From the NCBI GenBank assembly GCA_900550815.1, contig URTW01000008.1, positions 1 through 21,489 of the forward strand: a DNA stretch of 21,489 nucleotides. The letters are read 5' to 3'. The stretch comes from an uncultured Collinsella sp. (GTDB lineage Bacteria; Actinomycetota; Coriobacteriia; Coriobacteriales; Coriobacteriaceae). This document shows, in pieces, positions 14,259 to 21,489 of the stretch. A program made the translations under genes and the position numbers. Under the pieces are notes generated by a model that saw only the letters and a list, made by a program, of their open reading frames with translations, had not been told where the DNA came from and did not search any database. Within the stretch, counting starts at the first letter, position 1. Every line of letters starts with the position of its first letter.

Positions 14259-15338
14259 ATGCTCAGGATCGGTCTTCTTACCAGTGGCGGCGACTGCCAA
14301 GCGCTCAACGCCACCATGCGCGGCATCGTCAAAACGCTTATGACCAATAGCAAAGAACCTATCGAGATCTATGGTTTTGAGGACGGCTACCAGGGCCTTA
14401 TCTACAGCAGGTTCCGCGTCATGACGCCCGCCGATTTTAGCGGTATCCTCACCCGCGGCGGCACCATCCTGGGCACGAGCCGCACGCCGTTCAAGCGCCT
14501 GGATACCCCCGAAGCCGATGGTGTCGAGAAGGTGTCGGCGATGGTCCACACCTATCATAAGCTGCAGCTCGACTGCCTGTTTATGCTGGGCGGTAACGGC
14601 TCCACCAAGACCGCCAACCGCCTGCGCGAAGAGGGCCTCTACGTTATCGCTCTGCCCAAGACCATCGATAACGACACCTGGGGCACCGAGATGACGTTTG
14701 GCTTTACGAGCGCCATCGACGTCGCCACCAAGTGCATCGACGACATTCACACCACCGCTTCGAGCCACGGCCGCGTGTTTGTCATCGAGATCATGGGCCA
14801 CAAGGTCGGCTGGATTCCGCTGTACGCCGGCGTCGCGGGCGGCGCGGATGTCATCTTGATTCCCGAGATCCCCTACGACATGGATAACGTCATCAAGACC
14901 ATCGAGCATCGCATGGAGACCGGCAGCCGCTTTACCATCGTGGCCGTCGCCGAGGGCGCTATCTCCAAGGAAGACGCGGCGCTGTCCAAGAAGGAGTACA
15001 AGAAGAAGCTCGCCGAGCGCACGAGCCCGTCAATCGTGTACGACATCGCCAAGGAGATCGAGGCCAAGACCGGTCGCGAGACCCGCGTCGCCATCCCCGG
15101 CCACACGCAGCGCGGCGGTCAGCCCGACGCCCAGGACCGCATCTTTGCGACCCAGTGCGGCGTCGAGGCAGCGCTCGGCTGCCTGCGCGGCGAGTTTGGC
15201 TACATGATTGCCCTGCGCGACGGCAAAATGTGCCACATACCGCTCGAGGATGTCGCCGGCAAGCTCAAGTTTGTCGACCCCCAGAGTGATCTGGTGCGCG
15301 AGGCCAAGGCGCTGGGCATCAGCTTCGGCGACGAATAG
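14259..15338 (+). CDS. pfkA: 6-phosphofructokinase, atypical phosphoryl-donor motifs
   Basis: A 359-residue glycolytic enzyme that phosphorylates fructose 6-phosphate. Recognised elements are GLLTSGGDCQALNA (6-18), GFEDGYQGL (39-47), LGGNGSTKTA (110-119), PKTIDND (133-139, catalytic) and EIMGHKVGWIPL (177-188). Compared with the E. coli enzyme, the donor-site GGDGS has Asn for Asp and the usual PGTIDND glycine is Lys134. Lysine there is typical of pyrophosphate-dependent and some ATP-dependent group members, while the glycine after GGN favours ATP, so the phosphoryl donor is uncertain. MGHK replaces the common MGR at the substrate site. GGAAGGA lies 6 nt before the ATG. The last four codons fall inside the left arm of a nested palindrome. 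Confidence 0.9.
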   Translation: MLRIGLLTSGGDCQALNATMRGIVKTLMTNSKEPIEIYGFEDGYQGLIYSRFRVMTPADFSGILTRGGTILGTSRTPFKRLDTPEADGVEKVSAMVHTYHKLQLDCLFMLGGNGSTKTANRLREEGLYVIALPKTIDNDTWGTEMTFGFTSAIDVATKCIDDIHTTASSHGRVFVIEIMGHKVGWIPLYAGVAGGADVILIPEIPYDMDNVIKTIEHRMETGSRFTIVAVAEGAISKEDAALSKKEYKKKLAERTSPSIVYDIAKEIEAKTGRETRVAIPGHTQRGGQPDAQDRIFATQCGVEAALGCLRGEFGYMIALRDGKMCHIPLEDVAGKLKFVDPQSDLVREAKALGISFGDE

Positions 15339-15515
15339 CCTCGGCTGGAACCGCCCCCATCGGAGCCCCCAGGGCTTACCTCCCAACTCGCCCTCGGACA
15401 TGTCAGGACCCCGCCGTGCGCTTCGCGCGGCGGGGCCCTTCCGTCCTGCGGAAAGATTTGGGAGGTAAGCCCTGGGGGCTCCTGCGGTAACTAGGGAGGC
15501 CGAGGCTATTCGTCG
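15329..15515. repeat. Nested palindromic element spanning the pfkA stop codon
   Basis: Three levels of inverted repeat share one centre. The outer arms are CGACGAATAGCCTCGGC (15329-15345) and its perfect inverse at 15499-15515; the left arm includes the pfkA TAG. The middle arms are a perfect 25-nt pair (15362-15386 and 15458-15482, starting GGAGCCCCCAGGGC). The inner GC hairpin (about 15406-15437) contains CCCCGCC/GGCGGGG. As RNA this would form a very long stem and could act as a terminator, but no T-run follows. Confidence 0.82.
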
Positions 15516-15763
15516 TCTTGCTGCGGATGCCTAGGGTGGGGTGCAGCGTGCATTTTTGGGAGTTTTCAGCAGCCGTGGGTGCCTGCATACTGGATTTTGG
15601 GCGAGAGACAGGCGCCGCGGGCCGCATTCTGCAAAAAAATGAGCGGTCCTCGAGGCGCCGGAGCTCAAAGTCAGGCTTTCAATGCGCTTTTGTGCGCCCG
15701 CTCCCGCACCCGCGGGCTCCGGGATGCTGAATACTCCGGAATTTGCACGTCGCCCCCTGGGGT
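15516..15763. other. Gene-free stretch with a divergent inverted pair
   Basis: No coding region was found here with recognisable product, ribosome binding site or conserved motif. A 27-nt block at 15548-15574 (GTGCATTTTTGGGAGTTTTC...) recurs inverted at 15722-15748 with 21 of 27 bases the same. The bases between are GC-rich, with an A7 run at 15633. It may be a decayed repeat element next to the palindrome. Confidence 0.45.
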
Positions 15764-15768
15764 ACCCG

Positions 15769-15817
15769 CGGGCAAAAAGCAACCACCCCGCCGAAATATG
15801 CAATCGGCGGGGCGGTT
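15769..15817 (-). terminator. Terminator of the FtsX-type permease operon
   Basis: AACCACCCCGCCG (15781-15793) pairs with CGGCGGGGCGGTT (15805-15817) with one mismatch across an 11-nt loop. On the minus strand the stem is followed by GCTTTTTGCC. It lies 59 nt after the permease stop codon. Confidence 0.75.
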
Positions 15818-15875
15818 TATGCAAAAATGCGGTTGTGGTACATTACAGCTCGCTACAGCTTGAATCCCAGGCAGG

Positions 15876-18641
15876 TTACTCGGCGCTTTTGAGGGCGCCG
15901 ACCATGTCGATCTTGTTGAGGGTACGATTGGTGGCTAGGTTGACGATAAACGTAAAGCCAAAGGAAAGCACCACGGCGAGCACGTAGCTTAGCGGCTCGA
16001 CTTCGACGTCAAAGTACAGCGACGGCATCTGCAAAATGTACGTAAAACTCTCGGCCAGCAAGCCGCCCAGTGGCACGCCCAGCGCGGCGCCAATTGCCGT
16101 GAGGATCAACGTCTCCTTGTTGACGTAATGGTGCACCTCGCCACGGCGGAAGCCCAGCACCTTGATGGTCGCCAGCTCGCGTTCGCGCTCGGAGATATTC
16201 GTGTTGGACAGCGTAAACACCACCACAAACGACAGGCACGCCGCCATAAAGGTCACGAGCACCACGACGGAATTGATAATCGCAAAGTTCGCCTCATAGT
16301 TCTCCCAATGCTCGGCCGTGCTCGAGATGGTGAGCCAACCGTCGCTCTTAAGCTTCTTGCTAAACGCGATCTGGTCGGCCGACGAGCCCTTAAGCAGCAC
16401 AAAGATACCGTTGAGGCGTGCGCTTCGACCGAACACGCGCTCATAGGTGCCCTGCGTCATGTAAAGCGTGTTGCCCAGATAGTTGAGCGAGATGTCGCTA
16501 ACCTTGACCTTAGCAACATTGAGCGACGAATCCTGGACGTGCGCCGTATCGCCCGGCTGAATCCCCAGTACCAGCTGTGAACTCTTGCTCAGATACACGT
16601 CTCCGTCACGCAAAGACAGCGGCTCTTTGGACTCATCCTCAAGGCGAACGTAGTCGTCCAGATCGTTCGTGCGGTCATCGGGCACCACGATCAGCTGCAC
16701 GGTCTCGCTCTTGCCGCCAAACGTAAAGGTAACGTTGTCAGTCATGATCGGCAGCGTCGAAGTTACGGTCACACCGGAATCCCTGGCTGCGCTTCGCTCG
16801 TCGAGCGCCGCGCACGTCTGCGAAAAATCGTCGGGATTGGCGACCGCCAGCAGATCGTAGCGTGTGATGTGGCCGTACTGCTTGGGCGAAAGCGCGACCG
16901 ACGTGTCGCGAATACCCATACCGCAAATCACAAGCGCGGTGCAACCCGCGATGCCAAAGATGGTCATAAAGGCGCGCTTTTTATAGCGGAAAAGGTTGCG
17001 TGCAGCGACCTTGTTCAAAAAGCCCATGCGGCGCCAGATAAAGCCGATGCGCTCGAGCAGAATGCGCGAGCCAGCGCGCGGGGCCTTGGGACGCATAAGC
17101 GAGGCCGGGGTCTCGGCCATCTCGTGGCGGCAGGCGATAATCGTGGCGCCCACCACGCCCACGGCAAACAGCGCCACCGAAACGATCGAGGACACGATGT
17201 CGTACGAAAGCAGCATCTGGGGCAGTGAGTACATGTCGTCGAACACCGTAAACAGGAACAGCGGCAGGCCCACAAATCCGATGATGTTGCCGAGCACGCC
17301 GCCGATCAGACAAGCCCACAGCGCATAGTCCACGTATTTGGACAGGATGCGTCCGCGCGAATAACCGAGTGCCTTATACAGGCCGATGAGCGTGCGCTCC
17401 TCCTCGACCATACGCGTGGCGGTGGTAAGGCTGATGAGCACGGCGACGATAAAGAAGATGAACGGGAACACCGTGGCGATGGCCTCAATTGACGAGCTGT
17501 CGCTCTCCACGCTCGAGTAGCTTGCGATGTTGCCGCGGTCCTGGATGTACCAGGTGCATTCGCCCAGATCGGAAAGCTCGGCGCGGGCATCGGCAAACTG
17601 TTGGTCGGCGGCGGCGCGGCGCTGGTCCAGGTCGGCTTGCGCCTGCGCACGCTCGTCGCTGCCCTCGGCCATGCGATTGATGTTGTCCTGCTCAATCCCA
17701 AAGAGCATATTCGCCTGACGCTCAGCCGCGTCCAAGCTCGCCGGCGTGTCGACCGTCAGCTCCTGGGCGCGCGCCTTCTCACGCTCCTCGCGGATCTTCT
17801 CGATATTGCCCTTGACCTCATTGATCTTTGCCGCGTAGGAATCCGAATAGGAGTTGAGGCTCTTGGCTCCCTCAACGATCACGTGGACCGCGGAGTAGGA
17901 AGAAGATGTCGCGGCGTCCTCGCTCACATAGAACTTATAGTCCGCCGCCGAAGCAGCGCGAAAGGCGTTGACTGTCGAGTCAGAACTTACATCAGTGGGG
18001 TCGAGGACCTCAGCCGTAATGGTGTAATCGCCCGCGGCAAACTGGTCCTTGGCGCTTTGATTGGACGAGCTCGCGTCATTGGCGGCAAAACTCACCGTAT
18101 CGCCGATTTTCTTGCCCGATGCCTTCAGGAACTTCGAAGTCACCGCGACTTCATCGGCGCTCTCGGGCAAATCGCCGTTCACGAGCACCGGCTGATCGAT
18201 GTTCTCCTTGGAGAGACTCTGCACGACCACGCGCTCGCGCGTTGTGCCCACGGCGGTGTAGGCGGTCTCGGTGTAGATGCCCTCGGCCGTCTCGACGCCA
18301 TCGACCTCTTGTATGGCGTCGAGATCATCGTCAGTCAGGCCATAGGGCGACTGCACGTTAATGGCATTGACATTTTGCTGGTCGAAGTAGGCATCAACCG
18401 AATCACACAGGTCCTCGCAACCCGCCTTAAGGCCGCACATCACGCTCACGCCAAGCGCGGTGATGACCACGATTGACAAAAAGCGCTTAAGACTGCCTCG
18501 GATTGTGCGGTAGATGCCACGGCGAAAAACCGTCGGCACCATATCGTTTGAGCTTTGGGCAGTGCGGTAGGTCGTAAAATCCTGCTCGCGCTCCGTGTTC
18601 TGCGCGTCGCGGCGTAGGCTGTTTTGGCGGTCTTGGTCCAT
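15876..18641 (-). CDS. Large FtsX-like ABC transporter permease with coiled-coil insert
   Basis: A 921-residue membrane protein with two FtsX/MacB-like permease cores. Counting from a GTG alternative at 18653 (four residues longer), the first membrane helix is about 58-76, three more are near 392-412, 445-470 and 485-508, a fifth is near 563-583, and three lie in the last 130 residues. The extracytoplasmic domain between helices 1 and 2 is about 315 residues and includes a long charged, heptad-like stretch (about 275-365, for example EKIREEREKARAQ), predicted to be coiled coil. Such permeases move lipids, lipoproteins or peptides, or transmit mechanical signals to cell-wall enzymes; which applies here is unknown. 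The ATG at 18641 lies 5 nt past the ATPase stop, with GAGTGG upstream. The operon ends at 15769-15817. Confidence 0.88.
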   Translation of the reverse strand: MDQDRQNSLRRDAQNTEREQDFTTYRTAQSSNDMVPTVFRRGIYRTIRGSLKRFLSIVVITALGVSVMCGLKAGCEDLCDSVDAYFDQQNVNAINVQSPYGLTDDDLDAIQEVDGVETAEGIYTETAYTAVGTTRERVVVQSLSKENIDQPVLVNGDLPESADEVAVTSKFLKASGKKIGDTVSFAANDASSSNQSAKDQFAAGDYTITAEVLDPTDVSSDSTVNAFRAASAADYKFYVSEDAATSSSYSAVHVIVEGAKSLNSYSDSYAAKINEVKGNIEKIREEREKARAQELTVDTPASLDAAERQANMLFGIEQDNINRMAEGSDERAQAQADLDQRRAAADQQFADARAELSDLGECTWYIQDRGNIASYSSVESDSSSIEAIATVFPFIFFIVAVLISLTTATRMVEEERTLIGLYKALGYSRGRILSKYVDYALWACLIGGVLGNIIGFVGLPLFLFTVFDDMYSLPQMLLSYDIVSSIVSVALFAVGVVGATIIACRHEMAETPASLMRPKAPRAGSRILLERIGFIWRRMGFLNKVAARNLFRYKKRAFMTIFGIAGCTALVICGMGIRDTSVALSPKQYGHITRYDLLAVANPDDFSQTCAALDERSAARDSGVTVTSTLPIMTDNVTFTFGGKSETVQLIVVPDDRTNDLDDYVRLEDESKEPLSLRDGDVYLSKSSQLVLGIQPGDTAHVQDSSLNVAKVKVSDISLNYLGNTLYMTQGTYERVFGRSARLNGIFVLLKGSSADQIAFSKKLKSDGWLTISSTAEHWENYEANFAIINSVVVLVTFMAACLSFVVVFTLSNTNISERERELATIKVLGFRRGEVHHYVNKETLILTAIGAALGVPLGGLLAESFTYILQMPSLYFDVEVEPLSYVLAVVLSFGFTFIVNLATNRTLNKIDMVGALKSAE

Positions 18642-18646
18642 GGGCG

Positions 18647-19348
<702 letters not shown>

Positions 19349-19404
19349 CGATCGGTTCCCATCTGGTCGGATAACTCTTTAGTATTACCCATTTCGCACC
19401 GACT

Positions 19405-19433
19405 AAAAAGGGACGGGTTTATTTTGGCAGGTT
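19405..19433 (-). repeat. Upstream element, copy 2
   Basis: On the minus strand this 29-nt block runs AACCTGCC...CCCGTCCCTTTTT and differs from the plus-strand copy at 10028-10057 by one substitution and one missing base. It ends 56 nt before the ATPase start codon, pointing towards the gene like the other copy. This copy lacks the second TGGCAGGT arm on its downstream side. Confidence 0.6.
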
Positions 19434-19549
19434 CTATATGGGGAAACGGCAGCTATAGATGAGGCGCCGGGGAGGCAGAGAAATCATCGATGGGGTCAGG
19501 CCGACCGCCAAACACAACGCACGCATCTCAATCTGTCAGCCAAATCATT

Positions 19550-19578
19550 CGAACAGCTGTTCGTTTCTATGATATGAT
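19550..19578 (+). promoter_or_regulatory. Perfect LexA (SOS) box with overlapping -10 candidates
   Basis: CGAACAGCTGTTCG (19550-19563) is a 14-bp perfect palindrome that matches the Gram-positive LexA consensus CGAAC-N4-GTTCG exactly. TATGAT occurs twice just after it (19568-19573 and 19573-19578). A bound repressor would cover the -35/spacer region. The GyrI-like gene starts 42 nt downstream. Confidence 0.75.
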
Positions 19579-19619
19579 TCCGCTATCTAAGCAGGCCAAT
19601 ACGCAGAAAGGCGGCCAAC

Positions 19620-20258
19620 ATGGCGTTCGACTTTAAGAAGGAATGCAAGGAGCTCTACAGACCTGCAAGCAAGCCGAGTATCATAACTGTCCCGCCTATG
19701 AGCTACGTTGCCGTTCGCGGAAAGGGCGACCCAAATACCGAAGGTGGCGAGTATCAAAATGCCCTGCCGCTGCTTTACGGCATCGCCTATACCGTCAAGA
19801 TGTCAAAGAAAGGCTCAAGGAGTATCGAGGGCTATTTCGACTTTGTGGTACCGCCGCTCGAGGGCTTCTGGTGGCAAGACTCCCCGAGCGGCGACATCGA
19901 TTATGTACGCAAGGACGATTTCAACTTTATCTCGTGCATCCGCCTGCCCGATTTCGTCACTCAGGATGACTTTGACTGGGCGGTCGCGGAAGCCACGGCC
20001 AAAAAGAAACTGGACTTTTCTGCCGTCGAGCTGCTTAAAGTTGACGAGGGTCTCTGCGTTCAATGCATGCATACCGGACCCTACGACAGCGAGCCGGCAA
20101 CCGTAGACGCCATGCATGAATATGCGACCGAGCAGGGCTATGTCCCCGACTTCTCAGACACCCGTTTACATCACGAAATCTATCTTTCCGATCCACGCAA
20201 GTGTGCGCCGGAGAAACTTAAGACTGTGGTTCGTCATCCTATCAAGCGCGCTGAATAG
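19620..20258 (+). CDS. GyrI-like small-molecule-binding domain protein
   Basis: A 212-residue single-domain protein of the GyrI-like/SOUL-type effector-binding superfamily, in a subgroup whose members open with a motif like FDFKKECKELYRPASKP and contain MSYVAVRGKGDPN (27-39). Typical blocks are YGIAYTVKM, YFDFVVPPLEGFWW, a conserved LLKVDEGLCVQCMHTGPYDSEPATVDAMHEY stretch (about 139-169) and a C-terminal YLSDPRKCAPEKLKTVVRHP. Family members bind small ligands or hydrolyse cyclopropanoid genotoxins; E. coli GyrI (SbmC) inhibits gyrase and protects against DNA damage. AAAGG lies before the ATG. A perfect LexA box overlaps the promoter, predicting SOS induction, which agrees with the damage-inducible control known for E. 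coli sbmC. It has no helix-turn-helix, so it is not an AraC/MerR regulator. Confidence 0.88.
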   Translation: MAFDFKKECKELYRPASKPSIITVPPMSYVAVRGKGDPNTEGGEYQNALPLLYGIAYTVKMSKKGSRSIEGYFDFVVPPLEGFWWQDSPSGDIDYVRKDDFNFISCIRLPDFVTQDDFDWAVAEATAKKKLDFSAVELLKVDEGLCVQCMHTGPYDSEPATVDAMHEYATEQGYVPDFSDTRLHHEIYLSDPRKCAPEKLKTVVRHPIKRAE

Positions 20259-20352
20259 CGTGGAGCGTCATTTCACGCGCTGGGTTTTAAGCCAGCCAAC
20301 CAGCCGCCTCCTGGGCCGTCCGGTAATTATCTTGACGCGGCCCGTCGCATCT

Positions 20353-20427
20353 TATAAGTTTGTTTTGCTAAAGCTGGAAAGCCTCTCAACGATGCGCAAC
20401 TCCAGCTCTTTTTCTATCAAGAGGCTT
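20353..20427 (+). ncRNA. Candidate structured RNA/leader upstream of the Abi remnant
   Basis: AGCTGGA (20372-20378) pairs with TCCAGCT (20401-20407), followed by CTTTTTCT like a terminator. In addition AAGCCTC (20379-20385), inside the loop, pairs with GAGGCTT (20421-20427), which holds the ribosome binding site of the Abi frame. The two stems interleave, giving a pseudoknot or two alternative folds. TATAAG (20353-20358) is a possible -10, with TTGACG 15 nt upstream, a short spacing. A conserved RNA motif is known upstream of abiF-type genes; I infer but cannot show that this is one. Confidence 0.3.
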
Positions 20428-20428
20428 A

Positions 20429-20554
20429 ATGAAATACCAGAAGTCGCTGATATCCATCAACGAACAAATAGCACTATTGACAGAAAACAAGGGTCTTAAG
20501 TGCTCTGATCAAAGCGAACTCGAGCGAGCTTTGGTCGAAGTCGGCTACTACAGG
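20429..20554 (+). pseudogene. Truncated Abi family (Abi_2/AbiD-AbiF-like) gene remnant
   Basis: An ATG with AAGAGG 6 nt upstream opens a frame whose first 42 residues read like the N-terminus of Abi-family (abortive infection, HEPN-type) proteins: SINEQIALLTENKGL, then LERALVEVGYYR. Compare the family pattern of Q-x-x-x-L followed about 20 residues later by YYRL. Homology stops at GYYR; full-length members are about 300 residues. The frame then continues by chance, without a stop, antisense across the Ogt gene to the end of the window, with proline- and arginine-rich composition that does not look like protein. I read this as a defence gene that lost everything after residue 42, with the break just before the Ogt stop codon (20570). 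This block was missed by simple ORF listing because no stop codon follows in the window. Confidence 0.6.
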
Positions 20555-20569
20555 CAAAGTACTCGAGCG

Positions 20570-21148
20570 TTACTCCTCGTACGCGCCCTCAAGCCGAAGC
20601 AGCCACTCCTTGCGATCAAGCCCGCCGGCATATCCGTTAAGCGAGCCGTCGGCCGCCACCACGCGATGGCATGGCACAATAATCGAAACAGGGTTGCGAG
20701 CGACCGCAGCCCCCACGGCACGGGGAGACACAACGGGTGTCTCATTTCCCGGCACACGATGTCGAGCCGCAACACGCTGGGCGATCTCACCATACGTAGC
20801 GACCTCGCCACGCGGAATAGAAAGCAGCTCGTACCAAACTTCACGCTGAAACGCCGTACCGATCATATGCAACGGCGGCGTAAACCGAGGTTCCTGCCCT
20901 GCAAAATAAGCATTCAGCCAAGCCCAGGAACGCTCAAGTACCGAAGACGCCGCACCATTTGCAGGACTCACCGACGACATGCCGCCAGCACCAGAAACTG
21001 CATCGGCGCCTTCAACATGTTCGGGATCTTCTTTGAGAAGCGTGGAGCCAAAGTGCTCCTGCCCCTCAAACCAAAGCCCCGTCAGACCGCGGCCATCAGC
21101 GGCAAGCAAGATTTCGCCCAAAGGCGAAGCAAACGTCGTCGTGACCAC
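20570..21148 (-). CDS. ogt: Methylated-DNA--[protein]-cysteine S-methyltransferase (Ogt-type)
   Basis: A 192-residue suicide DNA-repair enzyme that transfers alkyl groups from O6-alkylguanine (and O4-alkylthymine) to its own cysteine. The active site IVPCHRVVAADG gives Cys160. RAVGAAVARNP (143-153) contains the DNA-intercalating arginine region, and NGYAGGLDRKEWLL (171-184) is the substrate-binding loop. The winged-helix part starts at about GTAFQREVWYELLSIPRGEVATYGEIA. The N-terminal domain is short and includes a Gly/Ser/Ala-rich insert (about 48-70) not usual in the family. Translation starts at GTG 21148, 6 nt after AAAGGAG. No LexA box was seen before it. The gene sits next to the SOS-linked GyrI-like gene but is transcribed towards it. 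Confidence 0.93.
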   Translation of the reverse strand: MVTTTFASPLGEILLAADGRGLTGLWFEGQEHFGSTLLKEDPEHVEGADAVSGAGGMSSVSPANGAASSVLERSWAWLNAYFAGQEPRFTPPLHMIGTAFQREVWYELLSIPRGEVATYGEIAQRVAARHRVPGNETPVVSPRAVGAAVARNPVSIIVPCHRVVAADGSLNGYAGGLDRKEWLLRLEGAYEE

Positions 21149-21489
21149 CAGCGGCTCCTTTCAAAACTCCGCAACATAATACCGCGAATTGTGCAGACAA
21201 CCCCAATCGACCCCAAAGTCACCCAAGGCAGCAGGCGCAAAGCGCCGAGGCCGCCGCTGGGACCAGGGCCCGCAACAGCCACGCACCCCCACATCAGCCC
21301 AGCGGCCCCAACCAACAACGGCCCCATCGCAGACCGCTCGCAGCAGCGTCACCGCAGGCGGGGGCTGGGCTTAGTTTTCAGAACACTACGCAGCCCAGTG
21401 TGGGGGGAAATAAAGCGCGAACGCCGGACGACAACAGACGGCCGACCCAGAGCCGGGCTCCGAGGACAACAAAAGACGCCGGCCCCCGG
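21149..21489. other. GC-rich end region without a supported gene
   Basis: No coding region here has motifs or a ribosome binding site that I trust. A hydrophobic open frame on the minus strand (21082-21327) overlaps the Ogt gene and was rejected. CTGGGCT (21365-21371) and AGCCCAG (21392-21398) form an inverted repeat around an AT-rich 20-nt loop, followed by a G-run. The Ogt promoter should lie near 21160-21200, but I cannot pick one with confidence. Confidence 0.4.

Larger units (their letters stand above)
20259..20569. other. Intergenic stretch between the GyrI-like and Ogt genes
   Basis: This 311-base stretch holds the Abi remnant and its possible RNA leader, described separately. Just after the GyrI-like stop, GCGTG/CACGC (about 20260-20278) followed by TGGGTTTT makes a weak terminator candidate, and GCTGG/CCAGC flanks the T-run. 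The middle part (about 20290-20330) shows nothing I can name. Confidence 0.4.

Noticed and set aside
21082..21327. Hydrophobic 81-residue minus-strand frame at the right end
   Set aside because: It overlaps the Ogt coding region in another frame, lacks a ribosome binding site, and its Gly/Pro/Trp-rich composition fits GC-rich noise.
20555..21489. Abi remnant frame continuing without stop to the window end as a possible fusion protein
   Set aside because: After residue 42 the sequence is antisense to a well-supported ogt gene and becomes Pro/Arg-rich without family features, as expected of a chance open frame in GC-rich DNA.

Overview
The window looks like chromosomal DNA of a high-G+C actinobacterium of the class Coriobacteriia, most likely Collinsella or a close relative. 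The grounds are strong GC3 codon bias, short intergenic gaps with strong AGGAG-type ribosome binding sites, a methionine aminopeptidase with an N-terminal SEC-C zinc motif, and overall gene content. The genus is an inference; no rRNA, tRNA or phylogenetic marker is present to settle it.

Layout. (1) 1-934: a C26 glutamine-amidotransferase-like hydrolase ending at a GC-rich terminator. (2) 975-4455, minus strand and visibly more AT-rich: a three-gene ABC-2 transporter operon behind a DUF2975 membrane protein/XRE regulator pair. Both promoters carry two copies of the same operator-like motif at the same 19-bp spacing, so this is probably one self-regulated module. (3) 4545-6894: a long perfect hairpin, then an HPt protein and a GGDEF(degenerate)-REC-HD-GYP response regulator with its own promoter. 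(4) 7105-11131: alpha/beta hydrolase (minus), radical SAM protein, a second long hairpin, SEC-C methionine aminopeptidase and a D-2-hydroxyacid dehydrogenase (plus), with clear terminators. (5) 11301-15338: M18 aminopeptidase with a small gene directly after its stop codon (minus), then a membrane-anchored Ntn-hydrolase and an atypical phosphofructokinase (plus). (6) 15329-15817: a gene-free stretch with a nested palindrome that swallows the pfkA stop codon. (7) 15876-19348: a large FtsX-type permease and its LolD/MacB-like ATPase (minus). (8) 19405-21148: a perfect LexA/SOS box in front of a GyrI-like gene, a truncated Abi-family (abortive infection) gene with possible structured RNA upstream, and an Ogt-type alkyl-DNA repair protein.

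How it fits together. Most of the window is housekeeping (protein maturation, peptide turnover, glycolysis, redox). Three parts stand out. One is the transporter/regulator module with its shared paired operators. Another is the damage/defence corner at the right end: an SOS-controlled GyrI-like protein, an Abi remnant with interleaved RNA stems over its start site, and an alkyltransferase. The third is a set of palindromic or dispersed intergenic elements (4545-4608, 8945-9013, 15329-15515, and the paired upstream element at 10028 and 19405). No CRISPR array, insertion sequence, tRNA or rRNA was seen.
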